Both the position numbers and the translations under genes were made by a program. The notes under the pieces were generated by a model. It worked only from the letters and a program-made list of their open reading frames with translations, was not told where the DNA came from and made no database searches. Positions 8,639-17,190 of a stretch of DNA of 64,000 bases are shown one piece after another; positions within the stretch are counted from its first letter, which is position 1, and every line of letters begins with the position of its first letter. The stretch comes from Pseudomonadota bacterium (GTDB lineage Bacteria; Bdellovibrionota; UBA1018). Location of the stretch: NCBI GenBank assembly GCA_027485695.1, contig JAIXQO010000003.1, positions 744,001 to 808,000 of the forward strand, read 5' to 3'.

Positions 8639-9682
8639 ATGCGAGCAATCGGACCTCTTCTTGGATTCTTACTGGCTAGTGCGGCATGGGCGGAAATCCC
8701 AGACGTTCTCTACCACTACGGCCAATACGACGTGCTGATGAAGAACGTCGAGGCTCGCACTGTCCCCCAGGAGGACTGGGATCGTTTCATCATGGGGGAC
8801 CGCACCCGTTATCAGCAGAAATGGTACCGTCGAGGGCTGTATGGTTCCTCCCATCCTGGCTATGCAGCATGGTTTATGGACATTCGAAAACCTGGACAAG
8901 AACCCTGGTTCATGGCTATTCGCATGACCGAATCCTGCCGCAAGACGCCCTCTTACAATATGGCGAAGCTTTTTGCTGATCCGCGTGTGATCAACTACTT
9001 TGAAACGCGAAAGCCCAACGAATACAAATCCATTGATGACTATCGTGATCAGTGTTTCGACTCGATTACCGAATCCGGAGTGCAGTACTGGCACATGAAA
9101 GTAGAGACAATGGCCGGACGAGAGGCCTGGACGGACTGCGAGAAATTTGTCAATCGACTGTTCGATGGCCTTCACGCGCAAGTGATCGAGGATATGTCTT
9201 GGGACGAGAGTTGGTACATTCGCGACCGAGATTGCATTGAGTCGATCCAGGGCACTCCTGTTGAAGTAATCGAAATGATTTCGAGTATTCCTGGCTATGG
9301 TTCGGAGGTTTTGCCCAATGGAAACAAGCGAACACCGACCATGAACGCGAATAGCAGTCAGCCGCTGATCATTCTGAAAGCGCTGATTGAGGCGGCCGTG
9401 CTGGAGCCGAAGCAGCTAGCGAGGTTTGATCGAGCACTCGCTGAGTTCGATCTGATCAACCCGTCGTTTTGGAGACCAGACGTCAATACGACCAAGCCTC
9501 ATTGGGTGGCAGATCAGACACGTCTCCTGGTCAAAGGATATCGACGTTGCTTGAAATCAGGTCGAATAGAAGCCTGGAAAACTCACGCACGTGGAGTTTA
9601 CGAGAGACTCGTCAAACTCAGTTTTTCGGAATATGACGCCGCTATCGAAAAGACATTTGGTCAGAATTTTTGCGAACGCTAG
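8639..9682 (+). CDS. Exported protein of unknown function, weakly ADP-ribosyltransferase-like
   Basis: The protein has 347 residues. The ATG at 8639 is chosen over an upstream TTG because it starts a classic signal peptide (MRAIGPLLGFLLASAAWA, cleavage before EIP). The mature N-terminus reads VLYHYGQYDVLMKN, and about 60 residues later RRGLYGSSHPGYAAWFMDI. That H-then-Y arrangement recalls the first two positions of H-Y-E ADP-ribosyltransferase folds; I cannot identify the third position with confidence, so this is only a hint. Several cysteines (ESCRK, DQCFD, TDCEK, RDCIE, RRCLK) could form periplasmic disulphides. Its stop overlaps the convergent small lipoprotein gene by 4 bp. Confidence 0.72.
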   Translation: MRAIGPLLGFLLASAAWAEIPDVLYHYGQYDVLMKNVEARTVPQEDWDRFIMGDRTRYQQKWYRRGLYGSSHPGYAAWFMDIRKPGQEPWFMAIRMTESCRKTPSYNMAKLFADPRVINYFETRKPNEYKSIDDYRDQCFDSITESGVQYWHMKVETMAGREAWTDCEKFVNRLFDGLHAQVIEDMSWDESWYIRDRDCIESIQGTPVEVIEMISSIPGYGSEVLPNGNKRTPTMNANSSQPLIILKALIEAAVLEPKQLARFDRALAEFDLINPSFWRPDVNTTKPHWVADQTRLLVKGYRRCLKSGRIEAWKTHARGVYERLVKLSFSEYDAAIEKTFGQNFCER

Positions 9683-9927
9683 TCGCGACGAACAAACGTT
9701 CCGGGGCACTGGGACTTGAAACTCTGCTCGCGGATCGATTCGGCGCAGCCTCGATTGGCCGAGTCGCTCTGGAGCGAAGCACAGAGTCCGTCCACTGAAT
9801 CGAATTTATGTTCGCCCGTATCGCAGCCGTTGTAGCTGTACTGATATTTGTATTCTTGTTCGTCCTTACCGCAACCAGTGATTCCCAAAACTCCGATGAT
9901 CGTTCCAATGGTCAACAACAGTTTCAT
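9679..9927 (-). CDS. Small Cys-rich lipoprotein, unknown function
   Basis: The protein has 82 residues. The frame is open much further upstream, but only the ATG at 9927 yields a signal peptide with a lipobox (LGITGC, acylated Cys at residue 19). The mature part is short, polar and contains four further cysteines (YNGCDTG, GLCAS, RGCAE, SQCPG), consistent with two disulphides. It would be anchored to the inner or outer membrane facing the periplasm. No family is recognised. Confidence 0.7.
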   Translation of the reverse strand: MKLLLTIGTIIGVLGITGCGKDEQEYKYQYSYNGCDTGEHKFDSVDGLCASLQSDSANRGCAESIREQSFKSQCPGTFVRRD

Positions 9928-10007
9928 ACGGGGCTGACTACAACGATTTTCTGGAGATGAGAAGGTTGAATTGTTTTTTCCAAAAATTCCGAAAACGAGT
10001 CCGGACT

Positions 10008-10868
10008 TCAGACGGTGGGCCGATGCTTTTGGGCGATAACATTCAAAAGAGTGCCATTCGGGACAATCGCTTCCAGGGCTTGAGCATTCTGGGGGAGGGC
10101 CTTTCCGCTCAGTGTCCTGAAACGGTAGCCAAGACTGAGGAGTAGTTCGACGCCCGCCATGAACGGTTCGTTCGGATCGACGTAGTGATGAGGAGCGAGT
10201 TCTAGGATGATCACCGGAGAATCGCGTCTGAGTACTCGTTCTGCGCCTCTCAGAACTCGGGTTTCGAACCCGTCGACGTCGAGCTTGATGCCATCGACGC
10301 GGGTGATGCGGTTTTTTTCGATCCAATCGTCGCAAGAGATCAATTCCGCACCAATGGTCGAGTGACCAAATCCTTGATCACGAGGATTTGCATCGTTTAA
10401 ATCGCGGGTGAGATCCCAGCTCGATGAAATTTTTTCCGGCAAAGGCGTGCCGCGGGCGTCTGATAACCCAGCCCGAATGGCTGTGATGCGCGTTCCGAGG
10501 TTCGGATTCAGTTCGATATTACGGAGCATTCGATCGAACGCGTAATCAGTGGGTTCAAACGCATAGACGTGCCCGGTTTCGCCGATGGACTGCGCGATGG
10601 TCAGCGTGTGGATGCCAGAATTCGCTCCGATGTCGAGCCAGGTTTGACCGGGTTTGACCTGAGTCCGGAGTTGTTTTCGAACTTCCGGTTCAAATATCCC
10701 GAGAAGAAAAATACCGACGTCGATCGCCTCATTCAAATGGAGTTGATAGGTGATGCCATTTCGTTCGGCAATGGGCTGGTTCGGAATTCCTAAGATGCGA
10801 AAAATAGCGGTGAGTGCACGATGGACGAGTTGCCCGATTCTCATCGCGGTTCGAACGCCTATTTTCAT
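10008..10868 (-). CDS. FkbM-family SAM-dependent methyltransferase
   Basis: The protein has 286 residues starting at the ATG at 10868, which overlaps the TGA of the oxygenase gene as ATGA, so the two genes are translationally coupled. The SAM-binding motif I is DIGANSG (residues 79-85), followed by YAFEP at the end of strand 2 and later DGIKLDVDGFE, the hallmark of FkbM proteins. The C-terminal GYRF..LSG segment is also typical. FkbM enzymes O-methylate polyketides, glycans or lipids. The substrate here is unknown, but pairing with a TauD-type oxygenase suggests stepwise tailoring of one small molecule or surface glycan. Confidence 0.85.
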   Translation of the reverse strand: MKIGVRTAMRIGQLVHRALTAIFRILGIPNQPIAERNGITYQLHLNEAIDVGIFLLGIFEPEVRKQLRTQVKPGQTWLDIGANSGIHTLTIAQSIGETGHVYAFEPTDYAFDRMLRNIELNPNLGTRITAIRAGLSDARGTPLPEKISSSWDLTRDLNDANPRDQGFGHSTIGAELISCDDWIEKNRITRVDGIKLDVDGFETRVLRGAERVLRRDSPVIILELAPHHYVDPNEPFMAGVELLLSLGYRFRTLSGKALPQNAQALEAIVPNGTLLNVIAQKHRPTV

Positions 10869-11875
10869 AGCGAGGTCCCAGAGAACGTATCGCCGCTTCC
10901 GTAGGCTGAAAAAATGGTGCGCAACTCGCGTTTGCCTTTGAACGGCGCACGTCCATGCGAAACCAAATAGTTGTCGAACAGTACGATATCTCCAGATTGC
11001 CAAGAGATCGCGAACGCGTTTTGCTTCATCTGCTCACGGATGCGGAGGATGTCGTCTTCTTTGAGGAGTTCTCCATCTCCATATCGGCAACTGACGAGTT
11101 CTCGACCGCACAGGAAATTCAGAACTCGATTCAAAACTGCCGCTAAACGGCTATGAACCCGGGCGGTGATGAAAAATACGGACGCCTGGTTAAACCAAAC
11201 TTCTTCGCCTGTTTTTGGATGATGGCGAGTCGCGGGAAGCGTGGCGCCGAGATCGAGCCAATCGCCTTGCCAGCGGTAAGGGATTTGGTTCGCTCCATAG
11301 AAGCTCTCTAAGCTTGCGCGGTCTCCACTTGCAGACATTTCTTCCCAACCTTTGAGAATCCCCAATCGGAATCGTTTGGAAAATCGAACCACCCAATGGG
11401 CGCTCGGGGGAATGTTGCGCACATAACGGAGTCCGCGCTGCTTAAATGCGGAGAGTATCGCAGCAGGGAGTTGTTCGATTAGGGCGCGATTGTCCGCGAA
11501 AAGCGTCTCTCCCCCTTGTTGCGCAGCGGTTAAGCAAAAGAACCAACCGCGACCTGGAAAATAATTTGAATAGGACGTTTCCGAATGCAGAGGGATGTCG
11601 AATGGTCCTGGGATGGGGGTTGAGTCATAGACCTTGCCTTGAATCTGGGCTCGGTCGGTTTGGCCGTGATAGTGGCCGACTTCGGGGTCGATCGCTTGAG
11701 CGAGTTCTTGGAATCGGGAGAGGTCTTTAACCTCGAATCCTCGGAGAAGAAGGACGCCTTTTTGAGTCAGGAGTTCTAGCAATTCGGGCCCTTTTAAACG
11801 CAGCTCGTCAATTAACTCAGACCAAGTCGTGGCGGCAAACTGGGTGCGATCGATGGGGTGGGGAGACCGGATCAT
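10865..11875 (-). CDS. TauD/TfdA-family Fe(II)/2-oxoglutarate-dependent dioxygenase
   Basis: The protein has 336 residues. The start at 11875 is chosen for a good Shine-Dalgarno (GAGGAA, 8 nt upstream) over an in-frame ATG 39 bp upstream. The iron-binding facial triad is visible as H97-S-E99 (LHSETSY) and distal H307 (SHGRAPF), with R309 placed to contact 2-oxoglutarate or substrate. Length and architecture match the TauD/clavaminate-synthase-like group, which hydroxylates small molecules. The first gene of a two-gene operon with the FkbM methyltransferase. Substrate unknown; no peptide synthetase or polyketide synthase is visible nearby. Confidence 0.85.
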   Translation of the reverse strand: MIRSPHPIDRTQFAATTWSELIDELRLKGPELLELLTQKGVLLLRGFEVKDLSRFQELAQAIDPEVGHYHGQTDRAQIQGKVYDSTPIPGPFDIPLHSETSYSNYFPGRGWFFCLTAAQQGGETLFADNRALIEQLPAAILSAFKQRGLRYVRNIPPSAHWVVRFSKRFRLGILKGWEEMSASGDRASLESFYGANQIPYRWQGDWLDLGATLPATRHHPKTGEEVWFNQASVFFITARVHSRLAAVLNRVLNFLCGRELVSCRYGDGELLKEDDILRIREQMKQNAFAISWQSGDIVLFDNYLVSHGRAPFKGKRELRTIFSAYGSGDTFSGTSL

Positions 11876-12162
11876 TGAACGATTCCTCGTGGATTTGGCT
11901 CGATAACGAGCCAATCAGAGGGTTTAACAGAACCGTGGGCTGCCGGAAATATATTGTTTAATTTATGATGTTTAAAATATCGAAAGATTGTTTTGATCCA
12001 GGTCGGTCTTGAGTGTGGACTATATGCGTCATGAGCCCTCAAATTACCGTTTCGCTCCCGAAAGCCCCGTGTTACAGTGCTAGTGTCATTCTGCTTCTAT
12101 AGAGTTCAACGGCATAGTGCTTGAGACCCTCTTTAGTGGCCCCTGCACCTTTAGGAGGTATC

Positions 12163-12534
12163 TTGGGTAAGAAATTGTATGTTGGTAATCTTCCGTTCGC
12201 TGCTACTGATCAAGTTCTGATGGACACGTTCTCGCAATACGGAACGGTCGAATCCGCAAAAATCATCATGGACCGCGACACCGGCCGCTCTAAAGGCTTC
12301 GGTTTCGTTGAAATGGCATCGGACGCAGAAGCAGCCGAAGCTATCAGCAAGCTCAACGGCGCTGATTACGACGGTCGTACCCTCACCGTTAACGAAGCAC
12401 GCCCAATGGCTCCTCGCGAAGGCGGCGGCGGACGTGGTGGCTTCGGCGGCGGCGGCGGTGACCGCGGCGGACGTGGTGGCTTCGGCGGCGGACGCGGTGG
12501 AGACCGTGGCGGCCGTGGCGGCGATCGCTATTAA
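12163..12534 (+). CDS. RRM-type RNA-binding protein with Gly/Arg-rich tail
   Basis: The protein has 123 residues. The start is TTG at 12163 because AGGAGG lies 4 nt before it; the longer reading upstream lacks such a site. A single RRM fills residues 1-80: RNP2 is LYVGNL and RNP1 is KGFGFVEM, with the usual spacing. The tail is a run of Gly, Arg and Asp (RGG-like boxes). Such bacterial RRM proteins (Rbp-type) are frequently cold induced and bind U-rich RNA. It lies upstream of IF-1 and a DEAD-box helicase, in line with a cold-adaptation or RNA-remodelling set. A leader of unknown length precedes it. Confidence 0.93.
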   Translation: MGKKLYVGNLPFAATDQVLMDTFSQYGTVESAKIIMDRDTGRSKGFGFVEMASDAEAAEAISKLNGADYDGRTLTVNEARPMAPREGGGGRGGFGGGGGDRGGRGGFGGGRGGDRGGRGGDRY

Positions 12535-12572
12535 ACCAAATTTTCATCTTCATTCGTTAGAAGGTATCCAAC

Positions 12573-12797
12573 TTGTCTAAAGACGATTTGATCCGAGTCG
12601 ACGGTAAAGTGTCTGATCTCACCGGTGGTGGGAACTATGTGGTGTTGCTCGACAACGGCGTCACGGTTTCAGCAAGACTTTCCGGCAAAATGAAGAAATT
12701 CAAAATCAAAGTCCTAGTCGGCGATCGGGTTACGGTGGGAGTTTCCCCTTACGATCCTTCGCACGGCTTGATCACACACCGCCAAAAAGCGGGTTGA
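12573..12797 (+). CDS. infA: Translation initiation factor IF-1
   Basis: The protein has 74 residues and starts with TTG (AGAAGG 8 nt upstream); no ATG or GTG is available near the family start. It has the OB-fold of IF-1: DLIRVDGKVSD, a strand with VVLLDNG, then SGKMKKFKIKVLVGDRVTVGVSPYD and GLITHR. IF-1 binds the ribosomal A site during initiation. It follows the RRM gene by 38 bp and is followed by a strong terminator, so the two probably form one transcript. Whether this is the only infA of the genome cannot be seen here. Confidence 0.93.
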   Translation: MSKDDLIRVDGKVSDLTGGGNYVVLLDNGVTVSARLSGKMKKFKIKVLVGDRVTVGVSPYDPSHGLITHRQKAG

Positions 12798-12838
12798 TCA
12801 CTCGGAGGAGCGATCCTCCCTGGAGAAAGTCGGAGGGG

Positions 12839-12870
12839 GGCTTGGCTTATGGCCAAGCCCTCTTCATTTT
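12839..12870 (+). terminator. Intrinsic terminator after infA
   Basis: A 9-bp GC-rich stem (GGGCTTGGC with GCCAAGCCC, 5-nt loop), extendable by flanking GAG/CTC, is followed by a T-rich stretch (CTCTTCATTTT). It separates the RRM-infA unit from the helicase. Confidence 0.8.
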
Positions 12871-13203
12871 GTTTCAAGCTTTCGGGCTTGAGACGCGTCT
12901 TTTTGTAAATGAAATGTCGTCTCTGGTTCGTTCTGAGACGCATGGGTAACAGTCGAAATTTCGACTTTGAGTAAACGACCCGCAGCGGCCTGGTGTTGAG
13001 GCTGCCTCCCGACAAACGATCTTCAAGACTCCTCTTGAAACCGTGGTTAGAAGTAGTGCGATAGTTTTCTCCCCGGCATCCGTGTCTTCGGTGCCGTCGT
13101 AAACGAGATGACAGTCGCACCATCACGGTTCCGCAGCAGCCAATCCCGGCACGGGTCGGGCTTGCATGCGAGCTATATCAGGGCCTATTGCCCGGAGTTT
13201 TGT
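12871..13203 (+). other. Gene-free leader region of the DEAD-box helicase with several small hairpins
   Basis: No coding sequence is supported. Short stems are visible, for example CAAGC/GCTTG near 12876-12891 and GTCTC/GAGAC around 12920-12940. Long structured leaders are common in front of cold-inducible helicase and cold-shock genes. The promoter position is not clear, so the leader length is inferred. Confidence 0.35.
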
Positions 13204-14799
13204 ATGAATACGTTTCAAGATCTTAAACAACTTCCAGAAGGCTTGAAAAAAGCCCTCGCCGCACTCAATTTCCAATCCCCGACACCGATTCAGTCCGCAG
13301 CAATTCCAGTCGCCCTCGAGGGAGGGGATCTGATCGGATGCGCACAGACGGGTAGCGGAAAAACCGTCGCATTTGCGCTGCCGCTTCTCACTCGTTTGAT
13401 CGAAGACCGTGAGTCCATCGGTCTCGTCCTCGTTCCCACCCGCGAACTGGCTTCGCAAGTCGTTGGTGTGATGGAGAGCCTCATGAAATTTAACGCCGGC
13501 ATCGGCGTCGTCAGCCTCATCGGCGGCGTGCCGATGAATCCTCAGGTGAGAACGCTTGCCCGCCGTCCTCGCGTGATCGTTGCGACGCCAGGTCGCCTCA
13601 TTGATCACCTTCAGTCGAGAAATCTCTCCTTGGGTCGCACTGCTATGCTCGTCCTGGACGAGGCCGATCGCATGCTCGACATGGGATTTGCACCTCAGCT
13701 CAATCAGGTTCTCAAGTATCTTCCTCGTGAACGCCAAACGATGCTTTTTTCGGCGACGCTCCCCGATGACATCCTGAAACTTGCGTCTAAATTCCTGCAT
13801 GAGCCAAAACGCGTGCAAGTGAACGCTATTTCTCAAGCGGCGCCAGACATTCATCAGGAATCGCTCGTCGTTTCCGTCGACAAGAAAAATGAAACGTTGC
13901 TCGATCAATTGAACGCTCGCCAAGGCACCGTCATCGTGTTCGCTCGCACTCAATCGCGTACGAACCGTTTGGCGAAATATCTAGATAGTTACGGGCTTGG
14001 GGTCGCTCGTTTGCACGGCGGACTCACGCAAGGTCAGCGCACGAAATCGCTGGAGCAGTTTCGCAAAGGCACCGCTCGGATCATGGTTTGTACTGACATT
14101 GCCGCTCGCGGAATCGACATCGATCACGTCGCACATGTGATCAATTTCGATCTGCCGCAGGTTCCGGAAGATTACATCCATCGCATTGGACGAACGGGCC
14201 GCGCCGGACGCAAGGGTGAATCCTTGTCTCTCGTTACGAGCGAAGATCGCGCGCTCTGGCGGGCGATTGAAAAACTCCTCGCGCAGAAAGGTGGCAAACC
14301 GGTCTCCGCGCTTGCTCCCAAAGCGATCGACGCCGTATCTCGCCCCGCCACCGCTGAAGTTGCACCTCGGCCCGCGCAGCAGCCGGTGGCTCGTGTAGAG
14401 CGTACGCGAGCAGAACCGCGACGTTCTGCTCAGCCTTCGTCACGTCCTCAGTCTCGTCCGCAAAATCGTCCGCAACAAAACCGACCTACGCAAAAACCAA
14501 GCGGCGCACGCCCTTATCAGGCCCGTTCTGAACGAGCGCCGTCCTTCGAATCGAATCGTAGGACCGAGAGCTCTCCGTTTACCTTGGGTGGCGGACGCGA
14601 TCGAGAATCCCATCGCCCGATTCGCGCCGATGACGGTCCAAGATTTCCGCGTCCTCGTGAGGAGTCTGAGTCTTCGGAAAATCGTGCTAGCCCCCGTAAA
14701 AATACGCGTGAAAACGAGTTTTCTCGCGGTCGTTCGTCCGAAGGTGCCGGGTCCACAACGCCTCGAAATAAAAATCGTCGTTGGGGCACGCGTTCCTAA
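13204..14799 (+). CDS. DEAD-box ATP-dependent RNA helicase with long basic tail (RhlE-like)
   Basis: The protein has 531 residues. The start at 13204 (MNTFQDLKQL) fits the family, with CGGAG upstream. Motifs in order are the Q motif (F..L.. and PTPIQ), AQTGSGKT, PTRELA, GG, TPGR, DEAD, SAT, then in the second RecA domain ARGID and HRIGRTGRAG. After about residue 375 comes a low-complexity tail rich in Arg, Pro, Gln and Ser, as in RhlE-type helicases, which likely provides nonspecific RNA binding. Probable roles are ribosome assembly and mRNA unwinding in the cytoplasm. It is followed by a MATE transporter gene only 11 bp away. Confidence 0.95.
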   Translation: MNTFQDLKQLPEGLKKALAALNFQSPTPIQSAAIPVALEGGDLIGCAQTGSGKTVAFALPLLTRLIEDRESIGLVLVPTRELASQVVGVMESLMKFNAGIGVVSLIGGVPMNPQVRTLARRPRVIVATPGRLIDHLQSRNLSLGRTAMLVLDEADRMLDMGFAPQLNQVLKYLPRERQTMLFSATLPDDILKLASKFLHEPKRVQVNAISQAAPDIHQESLVVSVDKKNETLLDQLNARQGTVIVFARTQSRTNRLAKYLDSYGLGVARLHGGLTQGQRTKSLEQFRKGTARIMVCTDIAARGIDIDHVAHVINFDLPQVPEDYIHRIGRTGRAGRKGESLSLVTSEDRALWRAIEKLLAQKGGKPVSALAPKAIDAVSRPATAEVAPRPAQQPVARVERTRAEPRRSAQPSSRPQSRPQNRPQQNRPTQKPSGARPYQARSERAPSFESNRRTESSPFTLGGGRDRESHRPIRADDGPRFPRPREESESSENRASPRKNTRENEFSRGRSSEGAGSTTPRNKNRRWGTRS

Positions 14800-14810
14800 A
14801 GGTACAGTCT

Positions 14811-16127
14811 GTGTTTGAGCTTCTCCGAATCGCTGCCCCGGTCTCCTTGCTCTATTTAGGCATCATGGCCATGGGGACTGTCGATCTCATGTTCCTGGGT
14901 CAGCTCGGCTCCGCCGAGCTCGGGGGAGCAGGGGTGGCGAACTCGGCATTCAATTGGTTCATGATTGCGGGCTTGGGCATTCTCTACGGCATCGACTATC
15001 CAGCGTCGTTCGCCGTGGGTGCTCAGGACCGCGATCGAGCCTATCGAATTTGGATTCAGGGAGTTTACCTCTCGCTGATTTTAGCGGCGATCTTGATGGT
15101 GATGATGGGGGGGACCACCGCATTGTTTCCGCTGATGGGGATTAATGCAGAGGTACTGCCGCACGCCTTGAGTTTTTGGAAAATCACGATGTGGGGTTTG
15201 CTCCCGGTTTTCCTTTTCAATGCGACACGCTCCTATCATCAAGCTCAGTTACTCGTGATGCCAGCCCTCTGGGTGTTGATCATCGGAAATGTGCTGAACT
15301 ATTTTCTGGATCGAGCGTTGATTCTAGGCGATTTCGGATTTCCTAGAATGGGAGTAGAAGGCGCAGCGATTGCAACCGTCGTTTCTCGGGTTTTCCTGTT
15401 TCTTGCATTAGCCGGTTATACAATTTGGTACGATCGCAAAACCATCCGAGCGATCGGTCGCGTGAGTGCGGCGTTTGACGAAATGATTCAGCGAGAGATT
15501 CTGCGTCTCGGAATTCCTAGCGGACTTCAGATGTTGGCTGAGGTGGGAGTTTTTTCGCTTTCCACCATTCTTGCCGCTCGTTTCACGGCGGACTCGCTCG
15601 CCGCTCATAATCTCGTTCTCAACACGGCCAGCAATACATTCATGATTCCACTCGGAATCGGGATTGCGCTCTCGTCTATGATTGGAAACGCCATGGGCGA
15701 AGGAAATCATGCGCGTGCTCGTAAACTCGGCCAAGATGCGCTTCGGGTGGGGTGGGTGTTCATGGCCTTCACGGCGCTGGCGATGATTGTGTTTCCTAGG
15801 CCGCTCCTTTCACTTTTTCATGCGAGTGATTCGGTCACAGAAATCGCGACAACGCTGCTCTGGGTAGCGGGCGTATTTCAGTTGAGTGACGCCACACAGA
15901 CGATCGCAACCGGCGCTCTCCGAGGGCTTGGTGAAACCCGGATTCCGGCGCTCGCAAATATTGTGGGACACTGGTGTGTCGGTTTACCGCTCGGGATCCT
16001 GTTTGCTTTCAAATGGGAACAGGGCGTACGCGGGATTTGGATGGGCTTGAGTCTAGGGTTAACCGTGGTAGCGGTGATCGTGTGGGCGACTTGGCGAAAA
16101 CGCTCTATCCCGCTTTTGCCGGTGTAG
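14811..16127 (+). CDS. MATE-family multidrug/Na+ (or H+) antiporter
   Basis: The protein has 438 residues. GTG at 14811 is chosen (AAGG upstream, 11 bp after the helicase stop) over a TTG overlapping the helicase. It has about twelve hydrophobic segments in two related halves. The MATE pattern is seen in SLLYLGIMAMGTVDLMFLGQLGSAELGGAGVANS at the N-terminus and in the second half at IPSGLQMLAEVGVFSLSTILAARF. MATE exporters extrude cationic or aromatic compounds across the inner membrane using ion gradients. The substrate is unknown. Its 3' end overlaps the convergent sua5 gene by 23 bp. Confidence 0.92.
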   Translation: MFELLRIAAPVSLLYLGIMAMGTVDLMFLGQLGSAELGGAGVANSAFNWFMIAGLGILYGIDYPASFAVGAQDRDRAYRIWIQGVYLSLILAAILMVMMGGTTALFPLMGINAEVLPHALSFWKITMWGLLPVFLFNATRSYHQAQLLVMPALWVLIIGNVLNYFLDRALILGDFGFPRMGVEGAAIATVVSRVFLFLALAGYTIWYDRKTIRAIGRVSAAFDEMIQREILRLGIPSGLQMLAEVGVFSLSTILAARFTADSLAAHNLVLNTASNTFMIPLGIGIALSSMIGNAMGEGNHARARKLGQDALRVGWVFMAFTALAMIVFPRPLLSLFHASDSVTEIATTLLWVAGVFQLSDATQTIATGALRGLGETRIPALANIVGHWCVGLPLGILFAFKWEQGVRGIWMGLSLGLTVVAVIVWATWRKRSIPLLPV

Positions 16128-17190
16128 AGGCTTTTTTTAGGCGGTCCCGGAGCGCGTAGAGTAGTCCGCCCGTACCATTCGGAATGGGCTCCGAAAGGAT
16201 CAAATCCGCACCGCATTCGTCCAGTTCGCGTAGAGCGCGGAAAAAGTTTCGGGCCATTTCATTGGATTCGCCATCGCGGCTCAGAGAGCGGACTTCAACC
16301 GCGTGATCGAACATCGCTTCGGCGAGGTTCTCGGCTTGTTGGAGATTACCTTCCATCACCAGTACGCCGATTTTCTTGGCGGTTTGCGGAATCTGCGGCA
16401 GCGTCGTCAATCGATCCAAACGATGCTCCAGCACCATCAGAGGTGTTTTCGGCGCGTAATGCGACTTTAGCATCCCCGGAGCTTTGAGTGGTCCTTGGGA
16501 AGAGTCGAGCGCTTTCATTCGGATTTTTTCACCGTCGAGAGCCGCCTCGATTTCTTCGAGAGCCAGGCTACCGGGCCTCAGGCAAAACACTTCGGCGTCT
16601 TCATCGACAAGGATGATCGTGCTTTCGATTCCGCGCTCGCATTCGCCGCCGTCGAGGATCGAGGGGATTTTTCCATCGAGCTCTTTTTTCACATCCGCCG
16701 CAGAGGTCGGAGAAATCTTACCGAACTGGTTCGCGCTCGGTGCGCAGAGGGGAGAGCCGACGGCGCGAATGAGCTCGAGCGCAACTGGATGCGCCGGCAT
16801 ACGGATTGCGACCGTAGGCAAACCGCTCGTGGCGAGATCGGGCACCAGCGATGATTTCGGAAGTACGAGGGTCAGCGGTCCGGGCCAGAATTTGCGAATG
16901 AGCCGATCGATTTTTTTTACTGCGGCGTCGCTCAGTTCTTTTGGGTCGATGAGTTTTTCTTTCATCAGTGCAGCCGTCGATGGAGTTTCAAGCGCCACGT
17001 GCACAATGAGCGGATCCATCGTCGGACGTGATTTCGCCTCAAAGATCTTGGCCAAGCTCTCGGGAGCGAGTGCCAATCCAGCCAGCCCGTACACGGTCTC
17101 AGTGGGGAGGCCGATGAGCTCGCCCGACTTCAGTTGTTCCGCGCACAGACTGATGCTGTCTTTGGTTGGCTTGAGAATCACGGTTTTCAT
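16105..17190 (-). CDS. sua5: L-threonylcarbamoyladenylate synthase, Sua5 type
   Basis: The protein has 361 residues. The YrdC/TsaC domain spans about 1-210 with GLPTETVYGLAG, the KSRP motif (FEAKSRPTMDPLIVH), FWPGPLTLVL, and CAPSANQFGKISPT. A C-terminal Sua5 domain follows the linker APGMLKSHYAPKTPL, which makes this the long Sua5 form. It makes threonylcarbamoyl-AMP from threonine, bicarbonate and ATP for t6A37 modification of tRNAs reading ANN codons. Its ATG overlaps the murF stop by 4 nt (ATGA), so it is the last gene of a three-gene leftward operon. Confidence 0.94.
   Translation of the reverse strand: MKTVILKPTKDSISLCAEQLKSGELIGLPTETVYGLAGLALAPESLAKIFEAKSRPTMDPLIVHVALETPSTAALMKEKLIDPKELSDAAVKKIDRLIRKFWPGPLTLVLPKSSLVPDLATSGLPTVAIRMPAHPVALELIRAVGSPLCAPSANQFGKISPTSAADVKKELDGKIPSILDGGECERGIESTIILVDEDAEVFCLRPGSLALEEIEAALDGEKIRMKALDSSQGPLKAPGMLKSHYAPKTPLMVLEHRLDRLTTLPQIPQTAKKIGVLVMEGNLQQAENLAEAMFDHAVEVRSLSRDGESNEMARNFFRALRELDECGADLILSEPIPNGTGGLLYALRDRLKKASTPAKAG

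Noticed and set aside
9928-10335. Long N-terminal extension of the small lipoprotein frame
   Set aside because: It overlaps the FkbM gene in another frame and would bury the lipoprotein signal.
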